A stretch of DNA of 64,000 nucleotides from Amborella trichopoda (taxonomy: Eukaryota; Streptophyta; Magnoliopsida; Amborellales; Amborellaceae). A program made the translations under genes and the position numbers. The stretch is from assembly GCF_000471905.2 (NCBI RefSeq), contig NW_006495648.1, positions 1,143,787 through 1,207,786 of the forward strand, read 5' to 3'. Below are positions 23,427-34,069 of this stretch, one piece after another. Each line of letters begins with the position of its first letter. The first letter of the stretch is position 1. Below the pieces are notes generated by a model. That model saw only the letters and a list, made by a program, of their open reading frames with translations, ran no database searches and was not told the DNA's origin.

Positions 23427-26400
23427 TGTTTGAAGACATTTTTTAGCACTATGGGTTCCCGATGCGGAATAAAAGAGAGAAGCCGACCAATAAAGCCTTA
23501 ACAAGCAATGGAAATTTTGACAGTCTCAGAATGGCTCCAAGACTTGCCAAGATCTTCATGAGGACTTCAAAAAATCTTTTGCCAAGTTTCATCGTAAATA
23601 CGACATGTCTAAGGTAGTGCAGACGAAGAAACAATTTCGATAGAATCAGCCTCTAGGACCCTAAAATGGATCCCTATAATTTGAACCCCAATTTTGGAGC
23701 ATCGAATGGCTGCGGGACTACAACCATTGAATCTGGCACAGTTGAAAACCCTCAGGGTCAAATTTAAGCTTAAACAAACACTTTGGGAAGAAGTTATGGG
23801 CAAAAGATCGAAACAGGAGGGGCCGCCCACTATTCCGGTGTGGCCACTCTGCAACTAAACACCATTAAAGGGATAGTCACGAATAGTGAGTTACGAAGCT
23901 CATATCTCGCTTATGCGAGATCGGATCGCGTTCAAACTTATTGGAGCGTGTCCATCTCGTTGACATGGCGTTTCGATGTGTGGCACGTCCCGTGACGATG
24001 TCCGAGCTGGGAGAAAAGCTAGAGAGAAGTTCGCGATTCAAAGTCGCGCGTTGCAGAAAATAAGCAGGACATCCTCCCACTCAAGTGGTCAAATCATAGC
24101 ACCCACGAGCCTGATCGATGTGAGACCAGTTGCGTCGCGTGTGTAAGGTCTGTGGTTATCATTGGTTCGAATCCTATGGGTGATGAGCGGTCGGATTTTG
24201 CACAATATCTAGTTGAAGTCACTGCAGATTCCGGCAACAGGAATCCCTAATTCCGACCAAAATCCAAATTTGCAAAATCTTCGTTCGAGCACCAAATCGC
24301 GCCCTGTTTGTTGCAACGTGATCGTGGTGACATGCTCAGTGCAATTTAGTGAAAAAAATAAAGAAAAACATCAAGGAAAAGGTGCACTATCGATCGAAAG
24401 TTCTCAAGATCTATGCAAATTTTAGGTTTTGTGATCAAGGCTTTAAAGTGTGATTCATGGCGTAAAATTGATATGAAAATGATCGTAGCATCAAGACCTA
24501 CACTACGGCAATCATCTTTCGTTCATTCGGACGTCGGATCATCAATGGATCGTCCGAGAAGAATCAAGAACATCCCTAGTTCTCAGCAGGAACAATTCTG
24601 AAATTTTCCCAATTGTTAGCCAGGGGCAAATTAGTCATTTTGTAACCTATTTTCTTCTTTTTTTAAATTATAACAAATTGTAATTATCCCCAACTAGTTA
24701 GTTTGTGGGCATCCACCCATGTTTGGCCCCAATTCTGTTACTACTTATTAAGCCTAATTGTAAAGAGAGAATGAAAACCTTCTTCATTCTCTACGTTGAG
24801 CAATAAAGTTCGAGATTGTCCCTTGAATTCGTGCATGCATCTTAGAAAGAGAGAGAGGAGAGATAAAGTTTAGAGCGATACCCCTCATACCTTCAAGGTA
24901 TTTACTCTCTCTTCCCATCTTTATTTCTCTTCGATTTTTCTTCTCTCTCTTCTTCTCTTTCTTCTTCGTCTGTGTTCTTCTTCTTTGCTGAGTCTTTCTC
25001 AGAGGCCATGCACGGCAGTGGCAGTGCTGTGCATGCCTCTTTCCTTTTGTTCCTCCTCTTTTGATTTTGCAATTCGTGCACCGCGATGGCAGTGCCATGC
25101 ATGAACTTCTTGCGCTTTCTTTCTTTTCTTTCCTTCTTCCCGCTGGTCATAAACAGTTGCTCATCGTCGTTCATGGGCACGTCTTCAACATTATGTACAA
25201 GTGAAGATGACGATAGTCATCGTCGTCTGTGGATGTTATTTAGTGTCTCGCACCTATCGCAAACAACGATGCCTATGGCCGCTCGTGAAGGGTCGCAATG
25301 ATGTCTGTTGACGTTTGTGTGCCTTCTGCCTATCACAGGCAGCGAAGCCTATCTCCGTCCGCTAAGGGTCACAACGATGTCTATCGCCGTCCGTGTGCCT
25401 TTCTCCTGCGCCTTCTGTCTATCACAGATGACGAAGCCTATCGCCATTTGCCAAGGGTTGCACCAATGTATATCGCCGTCTGTGCGTCTTTCTTTAGCGT
25501 CCATCACCTATCGTAGACGGCAATGCCTATTGCCGCCCGAGAAGGGTTGCGGAATGTCTATTGCAACCCGCAAGCTTTATTTGTATACTCTGTGCCTATT
25601 GTCGCTCGCAAGGGGTCGTGCTGCCGTCCTGTGTCGTCCACGGCGATGGCTAATGCTATCTACAGTCACTACTCACTCTTCCACTGCGAGTGTTCAACGC
25701 AGTCAAAGGGCCACAACACCATTACTCCACGGCTGCGAATGGCGATGCCTAATGCCGCCAAGACCTTCTTACTCCTTTGCCCGTGACTTTTCTTTTCTCT
25801 TATTTTCTTCTTTCTTCTCTTCTCGATTGACTAAAGGATAGACTCATCTTAGCACTGCCATAACAATCTGGTTGTCGAGCAGTATTACCGTTGTGCTGGT
25901 CTAGAGTACCATGCCCACCTTGTTGCCACACCAGATTAGGACGGTCATATCGGTCTTGGTTTCAAGTAGTATTGCCGTCGTGCCGGTCTGAGTTACCGTA
26001 CCCGTCTTGCTACCACTCTGAGTCGGTCACTGTACTGGTCCAGCTATCAGGCTAGGCTCGCTTCTTTGTCAAGTCCTTCTCTCTTTCTTCCCCTTGTTCG
26101 AACCTTCCTTTTCAATACTCTAGCCTCTCATATTCTCATATGAATGTGTATCGCCCTAAGACAAGTGTGGGTCCCCTGACCCACTTATCTTGCAAATTAA
26201 CCATGATAGTGCTGTACAGAAAACAAGGAGATTAGAGGTCAAGGGAGGCGATTCCGAACCAGCTGAAGCAGCTGGGGGGCTTTCTGTCGTGATCTAAGAG
26301 GGCACCCGCGTGAGTCAGCTCGAGTAAGTTACGGACCCAGGTGAGGTTGGTCCCCATCTCACGTTTGAAATTCCTCTCTCACTAGTTGGGCACCTTGTTC

Positions 26401-26511
26401 ATTGAACAAGGTTCCTAAGAGAGCGGTCTCAGGTCCCGGGTCTTCTGAACCCGAGAAACGTGTCACCCGATCACTTAGATTCGAAAAGGCATGATCAAGG
26501 CATCCGATCAG
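23427..26511 (+). mobile_element. LTR L1, 5' LTR of element A
   Basis: It starts tgtttgaagacattttttag like L2-L4 and ends just before a PBS. Landmarks shared with the other copies are the gcggaataaaagagag start, the atcggatcgcgttcaaactt block (about 23921), donor-like caag|gtattt at 24898, a hairpin minisatellite, the gtctgagttaccgtacccgt block near 25985, acceptor-like tgtacag at 26219 and gatctaagagggcacc near 26291. The TATA region is eroded (ctacttattaag near 24740). Confidence 0.85.
25000..25780 (+). repeat. Hairpin minisatellite of L1
   Basis: Cores include cggcaat-gcct-attgccg near 25518, a gttgc/gcaac pair near 25545-25570, and gaggccatgcac/gtgcatgcctc (one bulge) near 25002-25040. 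The units are more degenerate than in L3 and L4, and the pyrimidine spacer is reduced. Confidence 0.6.
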
Positions 26512-26512
26512 T

Positions 26513-26531
26513 TGGTGACTCCACTGGGGAC
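26513..26531 (+). promoter_or_regulatory. Primer binding site of element A
   Basis: tggtgactccactggggac lies 1-2 nt after the LTR end. This is the Ogre-type PBS pattern (complementary to the 3' end of a tRNA, reported as tRNA-Arg for Ogre elements; assignment from memory). Confidence 0.75.
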
Positions 26532-26598
26532 TTACTACCCCTTTGTCGGATCGCTCTTGCTTGATTAACATCATCTTTTACTTTCTACACCGCATTCC

Positions 26599-27238
26599 AT
26601 GGCATCTAGGTTGTTCAACTTGTTCATCCGACTTAGAGATTTTTTCATCCTCACACTCATGACTCTCCTAGGGAAACGAAATTCTCAAGCCTCATTCCCT
26701 ACACTCCTGTTGAGTCAGGACTCACAATCCGGCTCCCAGGTCCTTTCCTGGATTGGTGCGAGAGGGGACTTGAAGATCCATACCTCCCCACTTTCTAGTC
26801 CTAGTGGACCCTCCACCAAGGCCTATTGCATTAGTAGCACGTTTGCTACCATCCACATCAAGCACCCTGCTACTGCCAAGTCCCTTGCTAGTCACATCAC
26901 TGAGGTACACCGAAAGGCTGCCTTGTCCCCTTTCGTGAAGGGAAAATAGGTTGTCATCGCTCCTAAGGGTCGCTACAAGGCCACCCCCCATATTGCTTCA
27001 CCCCCCTGAACCTCTATGCCTAGAGAATTGACTCATCGAGATGGAGACCTTTGGGCCTCCACCTCTCACACACACCTAAAGGCTTATGGTCCGCTCACTC
27101 GAGGCACACCTTGGGGCAACTTTCATGCTGCCTCAAGCTCATGTCCAAGGTTAGGCCTTCTAGGGTCAAACCCTGCATGCGTCATGCATCTGCATCTCAC
27201 AGCTCGGGGTTGTGCCAGTTCTGCGCCAGTGCACACGA
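26599..27238 (+). pseudogene. Gag N-terminal part, element A, cut by element B junction
   Basis: The ATG at 26599 aligns with ATGs at 49860 (C) and 41767 (B), which fixes the start. The N-terminal pattern MA-x-F-N-x-FI-x-DF is shared by all three. A serine/proline-rich region with ITEVHRK and KGK follows (about 26900-26950). The frame closes at 26949 with a TAG where B reads through. Homology stops abruptly at about 27238 in gcgccagtgcacacgag, where the truncated LTR of element B begins. The capsid and zinc-like regions of the same element resume at 45184. Confidence 0.7.
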
Positions 27239-27516
27239 GAAGAGATGCAGACGACAATGAGATAAAGAGGACAGAGAAACTCAGACGGCGCTAACGCTTC
27301 CTTGGCTGAGACTAAAGAAGAGGAAAGAAAAGACCTAGGCGGTGCTAAGGCTTCACCGACTGGGATTGAAGAAGAAGGAAGAAAAGACCCAAGCAACGCT
27401 AAGGTTTCACCGGCTGGGTTGGACAAGAAAGGAAAGAGAACTAGGACAGCAATAAGCCTGTGTCATCTGGAACAGAAGAGTGAAGAAAGAGAAAGAAGTC
27501 AAACATCGATGGGCTG

Positions 27517-27880
27517 ACGTCATATGGGATAAGAGAGAGAAAAAGAGGAGAGAACTCGGATGGCGATGGGCTTGCATCGTCTGAGATAAGATAGAAAGAG
27601 AGAGAAAGAACTCGGATGGTGTTGGGCTTGCTCTGTCTGAGATAAGAGAGAAAGAGAGAGAAATAAATCGGAAGACGATGGGCTTGCGCTGTCTGAGATA
27701 AGAGAGAGAGAGAAAGAACTCGAACGACGATGGGCTTATGTCGTTTGAGATAAGAGAGAAAGAGCTTAAACGGCGATGGGCTTGCGCCGTCTGAGATAAG
27801 AGAGAAAGCGAGAGAAATAACTTGGACGACGATGGGCTTACGCCGTCTGAGATAAGAGGGAAAGAGGGAGTTTTAGTAAA
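27517..27880 (-). repeat. 56-bp hairpin minisatellite of L2
   Basis: The landmark gatgggctt recurs at 27565, 27621, 27677, 27729, 27775 and 27831, mostly 56 bp apart. Cores such as acggcg-atgggcttg-cgccgt (near 27770) are inverted repeats, separated by GA-rich spacers (CT-rich in the sense direction). Confidence 0.88.
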
Positions 27881-28279
27881 GACCAGGCCCGTCATTCAGG
27901 CTAGACCCAACCTGCTGCTTGTGTTTCAAAAAAAGGAGGACATCAGGCTGATCAAGGGATACACCATGGATGAATGGAGGAAAGAAAAACAGGGGAAAGA
28001 GTGACGTGATAGACCAGAGGAAGAAGAGAGAGAAAGGCAGAGATAGAGATGAAAAAGAAAGAGAAGAGAGATAAATAGAGAATAAGAGACAGAAAGACAG
28101 AGATAAAGATGAGATGAGAGAGAAAAGAGATAGAGAAGAGAGAAAATTACTTTACCGAAAGGTACCAACGCTTTTCTTCTCTCTCCCAGGTACACCCATG
28201 AACTCGAGCAAAAAGTTGAAACTTTATTGACGATTCTAAAAAAATGAACAAGGCCCCTTTACGATAAGGTTTAACATGT

Positions 28280-28286
28280 TTATATA
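28280..28286 (-). promoter_or_regulatory. TATA box of L2
   Basis: The minus strand reads ttctatataaacatg, equivalent to the TATA boxes of L3, L4 and L5. Confidence 0.65.
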
Positions 28287-29648
28287 GAATTGGGCTAAAA
28301 CATAGGTGGATGCCAAAAAACTAACTAACCTGATGATAATTACAAATTTTTTAAATTAAAAAAAATTAAGAAAATAGGGTAAAAGAATACTATTTTACCC
28401 CTGCTTAATAATTCACAAAATTCCAGAACAGCCCATGCTGCTGCCCTTGAACTTGTGTGATCTTTCATGACTGATCCGGGGTTGCTTTGATGCCCTTTTG
28501 ATCGAAAGATGATCATTTTCTTGTAGAGCTTGGCATGACAATCGTTTTGATACCAATTTCGAGCCATGTATCATGTTTTTTAGCCACGTTCATGAAACTT
28601 GAAAGTTGCATGAATCTTGAAACTTCGGATCGATAGTGCACTCAATCCTTGATGTTTTTCTTCGGTCTTTTCATTGTAGCGCACTGAGCATGCCATCATG
28701 ATCACGAGGCAACAAAAGCATCTCAATTCTGTGCCCAAATGAAGATTTCACAACTTTTGAGTTTTTGCCGGAATTTGAAAATCCGACGGCCAGAATTACA
28801 ATCACTTCGCTGCCTTTGTGTGTAAAATCCGACCGTTCATCATGTATGGGGTTCAAACCAATGATAGCCCGAGACTTTACACACATGATGGAATTAGTTT
28901 TTCGTTGATCTGATATGTGAGTGCCATGATTTGATCGCTTGAGCGAGGCGTGTCGCTGCTGAATTTTCTGCAACTTCTCTACAAATTGGCAACTTCTTTC
29001 TAGCTTTTGTCCTTGCTTGAGCATAGTCATGGGGAGTACCACATATCAAAACACTCGTCTTGACGAGACGAACACGCTCACAAAATTTGAGTGCGATCTG
29101 GCTCAGGACGAGTGAGATATGAGCCCCAAAATTCACTGTCCATGACTGTGAAAACAACCACCTTTAACGGTGTTTTAGTGCAGGGTGGCCACACGGGAAT
29201 AGTGTGTGGCCCTCCTGTTTCAATATTTTGCTCATAAAGTTTTCCTAGAATGCTTGATTAAGCCAAAACTTGACGCATAGGGATTTTCGACCGTGCTGGA
29301 TCCAATGATGGTGGTCCCACAACTGTTTGATGTATCGGAAATATAGTTTCAGTTATAGGGTCCATTTTAGAGTGTTAGAGGCCAATTTTCTGAAACTGTT
29401 TCTTTGTGTTCACTGCCTTAGACAAGTCGGAATGCAACGAAACTCGGCAGGTTTCCTTTTGGAGTGCTTATGAAGATCTTGACCAGTTATGGGGCAATTA
29501 TGAGACTATCAAGAATTCCACTGTTTTGTCAGGCTTTATTGACTGGCTTCCTCTTTATTCCGCATCGAGGACCAACGTGCTGAAAAATGTGTTCAAACAG
29601 CTTTTCGCACCGAATGTTATGCTTCGAGGGAAGCGAGAAGGACAACAT

Positions 29649-29942
29649 TCAAAAAATTTCCACGGCTTTTACTTTTTTCTTCCTAATCGTAGGACCATGT
29701 GAACGTCGTGGAGATTCACACAATGCTACAAACAGGATGCTGAGACATAGGGATGCATTGTTCACAGGTCCGTCCATTGAGACTTTAGGGAGAGAAGAGA
29801 CTTTTTTGAGGGATCCTGTCGAAGTCCTCACCCTCAAGGGGCTAATTGTGATTCTGACAGCTGAGGATTTTGTACGGACCTTGTTGATCATAACCAAGCC
29901 TGTTTGGTAATTTTGCACCATGTCGAAGGGAATTATTCCCAT
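29649..29942 (-). pseudogene. 3'-terminal lysine-rich frame of element B, unknown
   Basis: A sense frame of 97 codons ends about 50 bp before the 3' LTR. It starts MGIIPFDMVQN and contains NKVRTKSSA, SLKKVSS-PKVS-DGP-NNASL and ends ESPRRSHGP-RKKKVKA. The same order occurs in element C at 61911-62231, with one stop there. No family is recognised. The antisense strand of the same stretch is also open in both elements (29587-29910 + here), so the coding strand is uncertain. It could be a small basic accessory protein or an accident of base composition near the PPT. Confidence 0.35.
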
Positions 29943-30550
29943 TTGGTCTGAGTTTGTGTGTATCCTCTAGTGTTGAGCCACATTTCAAGGATTTGTGTGA
30001 TTGGTATGCTGAAGGGCCTTACGTCGGCACCGTCTGCACTAGTTATTCCTTGGCGAGTAGGGTAACTCAGTTTATCGAGGTGACCAACTCTAGGTATAAC
30101 CCCTAGCCACTGCTGTGCAGCTACAACAATCATGTCGATTGCTGCTCCAAATTCATGGCTGACTTAGCTTCCTTGGGGCGTCTTCAACATTTTGGAAGCA
30201 TGTTGGTTACCTTGTGAGAATGATATTCTTCTTCATGAGACTTGCCTTGCTTTCTCAGCGAATCTTTTGTTCAAAGAGTCCTTTTTGTAAATTGACTCAG
30301 GCTGTTGGAATCTTTTCGTTGAAGTTCTTGTTTTTGGGTCCTGGTATTGTGACACCAGGGATTTTCTTTTTGAATGCAAGCTGAAACCACCTGTAGAGGC
30401 GAGTGCTGCATCAACCTTTTTATTGGTCCATGCGTCCTTTGCGAATTTCACTTGGACTTGGGAAGCGGCGTCGGAGAGACAGTTTTCACCAACTTCCTTT
30501 ATTTGGGGCTCTTTTACCCATGACCTTGCAATCATGTCCACCCTTTTCAT
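29933..30550 (-). pseudogene. 3'-region frames of element B, unknown
   Basis: Two sense frames (30550-30233 and 30133-29933) precede the terminal frame. The first contains KEVGEN, VQVKFAKDAWTN, VDAALA and a basic tail. The second contains AAQQWLGVI and ITQILEMWLN. Counterparts broken by stops are visible in element C at about 61140-61420 and 61720-61880. They may have formed one longer ORF between the non-coding repeats and the LTR. The function is unknown. Confidence 0.3.
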
Positions 30551-31189
30551 ACATTTTTACTCACGACGCCCTTTCAGGTTTTCATCGTGCCCAGTTTTTT
30601 AAATTTTTTACGGAACTCTCTTACTGATGGTTTTGTGACCATACCAGTCTGTCATTTTTACTCATCGCGTTCCCTTATCAGATATACACCATGCCCGTTA
30701 TTCCTCTTTTTTTCTTCTTCTTTTTTTTTTTTTTTTCTTTTTCGTGAGAGCGTGTTTAAGGTCATGCCTCCAGGACTTGCGCAAAGCAGTTTAATGTTAT
30801 GCGGCCAAGACGTGTACAATGGTTTACGGTTACAGCTGGACCGTGGTGATGGTAAATGACAGTTTGCAGAGGCCATGGAGTGAGCATGGTGGTGATTTTG
30901 ACCCACTTTGGGGGAATGGCACGAGGCTACTTGTAAAAGGTGGATGATGTATGAATGGAAGGTGGAAAATGGTGACCCATTAACTGACGACAAATGTGGA
31001 TTGTGGAATGGTTTGCCGCTTTATGAGCATGGGTGAGACTCGTTGGGGAATGATAGATAATGGTAATGAGGAAAAATGGACTCCATGAGGAAGGTAATGG
31101 TGCAGATGGTGCGCACACGAATGGGTCGGTTAGGGACGATGTGCGTGAATATGCACATGAAGGGCGTGTGTGCGTGAATATGCACATGG
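30551..31189 (-). other. Non-coding 3' region of element B with poly-T tract
   Basis: Imperfect repeats containing tttttactca(c/t)ga occur at 30540-30680, and a T-rich tract at 30707-30741. The stretch is homologous to 60500-61100 in element C. No gene was seen. Confidence 0.5.
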
Positions 31190-31560
31190 GGTAAGTTTAA
31201 GGTCATGTCTCCTAGAGCTATGCTAAGTAGTTTAACGTCATACGGCCAAGACTTGTACTGTGGTTTAAGGTCGTACAGCTGGATTGTGGATATGCAGTTT
31301 AAAGTCTTGCTGCTTGGACTGTGTAGTTTAAGGTCGTGCAACTAGATCTCCGCTACAGTTTAAGGTCGTATAGTTTGGACCATGATGCAGAGCCTTTTAA
31401 TGTCATGCTGCTAGGACATGTATTATAGTTTAGGGTCATATAGTTAGGACCGTGCGGTTTAAGGTCTTGCAGCTAGACCTTTGTTATAGTCATGCAGTTT
31501 AGGGTCGTGCACCTAGACCAAGGCTATGCAGTTTAAGGTCATGCAACACAGACCATGATG
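31190..31560 (-). repeat. TTAAACTG/TAGTT array in the 3' region of element B
   Basis: Plus-strand repeats of agtttaaggtc(g/a)tgca-(a/c)ctag-acc type recur about every 30 bp, often as pairs forming a longer unit of about 60 bp. The same array is at 59920-60500 in element C. Confidence 0.75.
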
Positions 31561-31985
31561 CTGGGTCGCCATGTAGGTGAAGCTCCATTGGGAATAGGCC
31601 TCATGGGTGGCAATCTGACTCCTTGGGATAAAATGGTTAATGCCAACAAGGGAGTTCAAACAGGAAGGCCAACTTCATTAGGAGTAATGGGATAAATGTA
31701 ACTCTCTTTAAAGGTAAAATTCATTAAAACAAACGGCTCTTTGTGCATAGGATGACCAGGTGTGAAACATAACCATTGGGGATTAAAGAAGATGACCCTT
31801 AACTCCACTGAAGATATTGGGTTGCAGTATGGGCATGACTCCCACTGAGGATGAGAGTTATGTCCTGAATTGATCATCCTGGGATCCACTCCGCTGGGGG
31901 TTAATAGGTCACAGTCAGGGTGCAACTCTACTAGGAAGGCCAATAGCAGGACACACAAAACATTAGGATGGGGGCACGCAGTAAT
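31561..31985 (-). other. Non-coding 3' region of element B with CACTG-GGGAT repeats
   Basis: Short imperfect repeats of the form ccattgggg, ccactgagg and ccgctgggg occur. They correspond to 59620-59870 in element C (ccccagtgg type). No coding was recognised. Confidence 0.45.
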
Positions 31986-32285
31986 GATCATTTCTTGAAC
32001 ACTCAATCGGCACTTGACACAGCCAACATCCTTTCTTGAACATTCAGCCGGCGCTAGGTCTTTGAAAACATAGCCGGCGATGAGGTTGATCATCATTTTT
32101 TGTTGGACACTCAAACGACGTTGAGGTTTTTTAAACGCGCAACCGGCGCTGAGTTGACCCGTGCTATCTCTTAAACGCGGCCAGGTGAAGTTACTGAAAA
32201 TACAGCCAGCACTAGGGTTGTTGAGACACATCCGACGCTAGGTAGCTTCAATCGTGTGGCCGATGCTAGGTATGGATTAATATTT
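31986..32285 (-). repeat. Array of AGCCGGCGCTAGG motifs (element B, 3' region, first cluster)
   Basis: About ten degenerate units carry (c)agccggcgctagg or relatives, spaced about 25-35 bp, separated by ttgaa(c/a)a-rich spacers. In sense orientation the core is ctagcgccggctgtg. The homologous cluster in C is 59255-59520. Confidence 0.75.
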
Positions 32286-32955
32286 GGGCCATGACTCGAG
32301 CTTGACCCGGTCCTGGTCAGTGTCGCGTGGCATTTGATGAGGTGACAATGAAACTTTGCACGGGCCTCTATCAAAGCCCGACCCGGTCTGGCCCATTGTC
32401 ATTTGGTCTTCTTTGGACGGGGCTGAAATTCCCAATTTGCGAAGGGAATTTGGGGAAAGCTTGGGGGGTAAAACCCCATTCTCACCATTTTCCACCGAAG
32501 GTTTAAAACTTGAGGTAAAAACTTTGGCAGTGAAGTAAGGTTTCCGATGAGCTTCGACGAACACATGGTGTATTTTGGTAAGGTTAGCAGAAGTTGCCAA
32601 CAAACAAAAGCGAGTTCCAACTGAGGAAGGTGAACACCAGCAGGAAAGGAACGAGATTAGTGGGAATTGAAGGAGTTTCCTGATCAGCGCAGGTGGGGTT
32701 CCCCAGTAAAATAGGCAACTACGACTGTGATGTTGAAAGTTTTAGCGAAGGGAAGAGGGGCAAAACTTGTAATAGTGGGCTGCTCAGGACTTTTTGGCAG
32801 CGTTTTAGCAGTTTTCTAGCAGGTTCAAGTGATTTTTTTTTTCCCGACGATTTGGGAAAAAGTTGCAGAGATTTTTAAACGGTAGAGGAGTTTCTGGTGG
32901 GAACCCGAAGGGTTTGCAGAGAAGGGAAATGAATGGTCATGGGTAAGGTGAACGG
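32286..32955 (-). other. Non-coding spacer between two motif arrays of element B
   Basis: Homologous to about 58500-59250 in element C. Short frames (32277-32603 minus) show no domain. No feature beyond homology is claimed. Confidence 0.4.
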
Positions 32956-33310
32956 TTACAGGAAGGCAAACGGTTGTTATTAGAAATTAGCACTCGTTGG
33001 GGAGGTAAAACATCTTTAGGCCAGAAAACGAAGAGTCTCAAGAATCGAGGAAGCGTGGACGACGAAGAGTCACCTAGGAGGTGAACCGTCGCGGTGGCAA
33101 GAGGCCTTAAACACAGTTGGCGTTGCCTTAGGATACACAGCCGGCATTGGATTCTTAAAAGCACGACCGACGTTGACACAAGATAAGCAGCCGACGCTGA
33201 CACGGCCGGAGCTGATCTTAGAGATAGTCTGCCGATGTTGATCCTCAAGATAGGCAGCCATCGCTGGGTGTTAGAAGCACAACCGGTCCTAGCCTTTGAT
33301 AGACACAGCT
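32956..33310 (-). repeat. Second array of GCCGACGCTGACAC motifs (element B, 3' region)
   Basis: Units such as agccgacgctgacac and acgaccgacgttgacac lie about 25-35 bp apart at 33110-33310. In sense orientation the core is agcgtcggctg. Homologous to 58240-58480 in C. Confidence 0.7.
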
Positions 33311-33320
33311 GACACTAATC

Positions 33321-33707
33321 TCAGTCGGCACTCATCACTGCATGGTCCACGTCATGATGTGCACAATATTGCTCACACCTGGCGGCAACGAGTTGCAGGT
33401 GGGGATTGTTGGGCGCAACGCTGAGCCATGTGCGGTGATGTTCATGCACTGCACTGACTTGGGTCGGTAAAGGGTGGTGACCAATGGTAAGACCTGGCTC
33501 ATGGCACCCGTTGGAAGCCAAGTCCTCCAGCACAACAGTGAAGTTCATGTTGTTTTGTGGAAGGGCATCTACTATGAACAGGGTATCCTCTCCATCATAA
33601 GCCAGTTCCTTGTCAGATAAATCTACTTTTGTATGTCTGATATACTCATCAGATGAATTGAAGCTGACTCGAAAATGGTTGGCTTCTTTCCTTTGGCCTA
33701 TAACCAT
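33321..33707 (-). pseudogene. Captured ARGONAUTE N-domain-like fragment in element B
   Basis: A 128-codon sense frame lies about 400 bp after the integrase. Residues 9-16 read ANHFRVSF, like the first strand of the Argonaute N domain (x-NHF-x-V). Residues 34-63 contain KELAYDGEDTLFIVDALPQN and NFTVVLED, then LASN. This is the AYDGEK-LFTVG-LP-NK-FTVVLED hallmark of plant AGO4/6/9-clade proteins. The spacing between the two blocks is shorter than I recall for full AGOs, so an internal part is missing. Residues after about 66 do not look like AGO, and no PAZ, MID or PIWI domain is present. The same fragment, frameshifted, is in element C. It is therefore an old capture by the family. Recognition is from memory and needs a search. 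Confidence 0.6.
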
Positions 33708-34069
33708 CTTCTATGCAAACATCGCAATAATGAAGTTGATTCGGAGACGGTTAACTTCTCCAAGAGGTTAAGCTTCTTCTTCATGAGGAAGGTGTTTCTT
33801 TAGTGGGTGTGCTTCTTCTTCATGAGAAGAGCATTTCTTTTTGGCTTGTAACCATCCTCTTATCCTCAGATGCAAGATCAAACCCATGAGTTTTGGTTTG
33901 TAACAATCCTCTTATCCTCAAATGCAAGAGACTTGTAACCTCCCTAATAATGGGCTTTTGATTGTAACTTGTAACCCTTTTTGATGCAATAAAAGAAACA
34001 AATTTCTTTTGAGTTGGCTTAATGTTCTTCCTTTCCATTTCTTTCTTTTTACTGCATGCACTGCATTCA
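33708..34069 (-). repeat. Imperfect repeats between integrase and AGO-like frame (element B)
   Basis: Two or three copies of a segment with ggataagaggat(t/g)gttaca lie at about 33830-33960, plus paired ttcttcttcatgagaag(a/g) motifs near 33775-33830. Homologous to 57590-57850 in C. Confidence 0.7.

Larger units (their letters stand above)
27239..29599 (-). mobile_element. LTR L2, 3' LTR of element B, truncated
   Basis: Read leftward from 29599 (tgtttgaaca start) it matches L3 closely until about 27245, where L3 continues into the conserved U5 but L2 stops. It holds the TATA box (28280-28286) and donor-like taaa|gtaatttt at 28150. Confidence 0.85.

Noticed and set aside
29587-29910. Antisense ORF at the 3' end of B (also 61883-62191 in C) as a gene
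   Set aside because: Opposite to the element orientation, overlapped by a sense frame with equal conservation; kept only as a note on the sense features.
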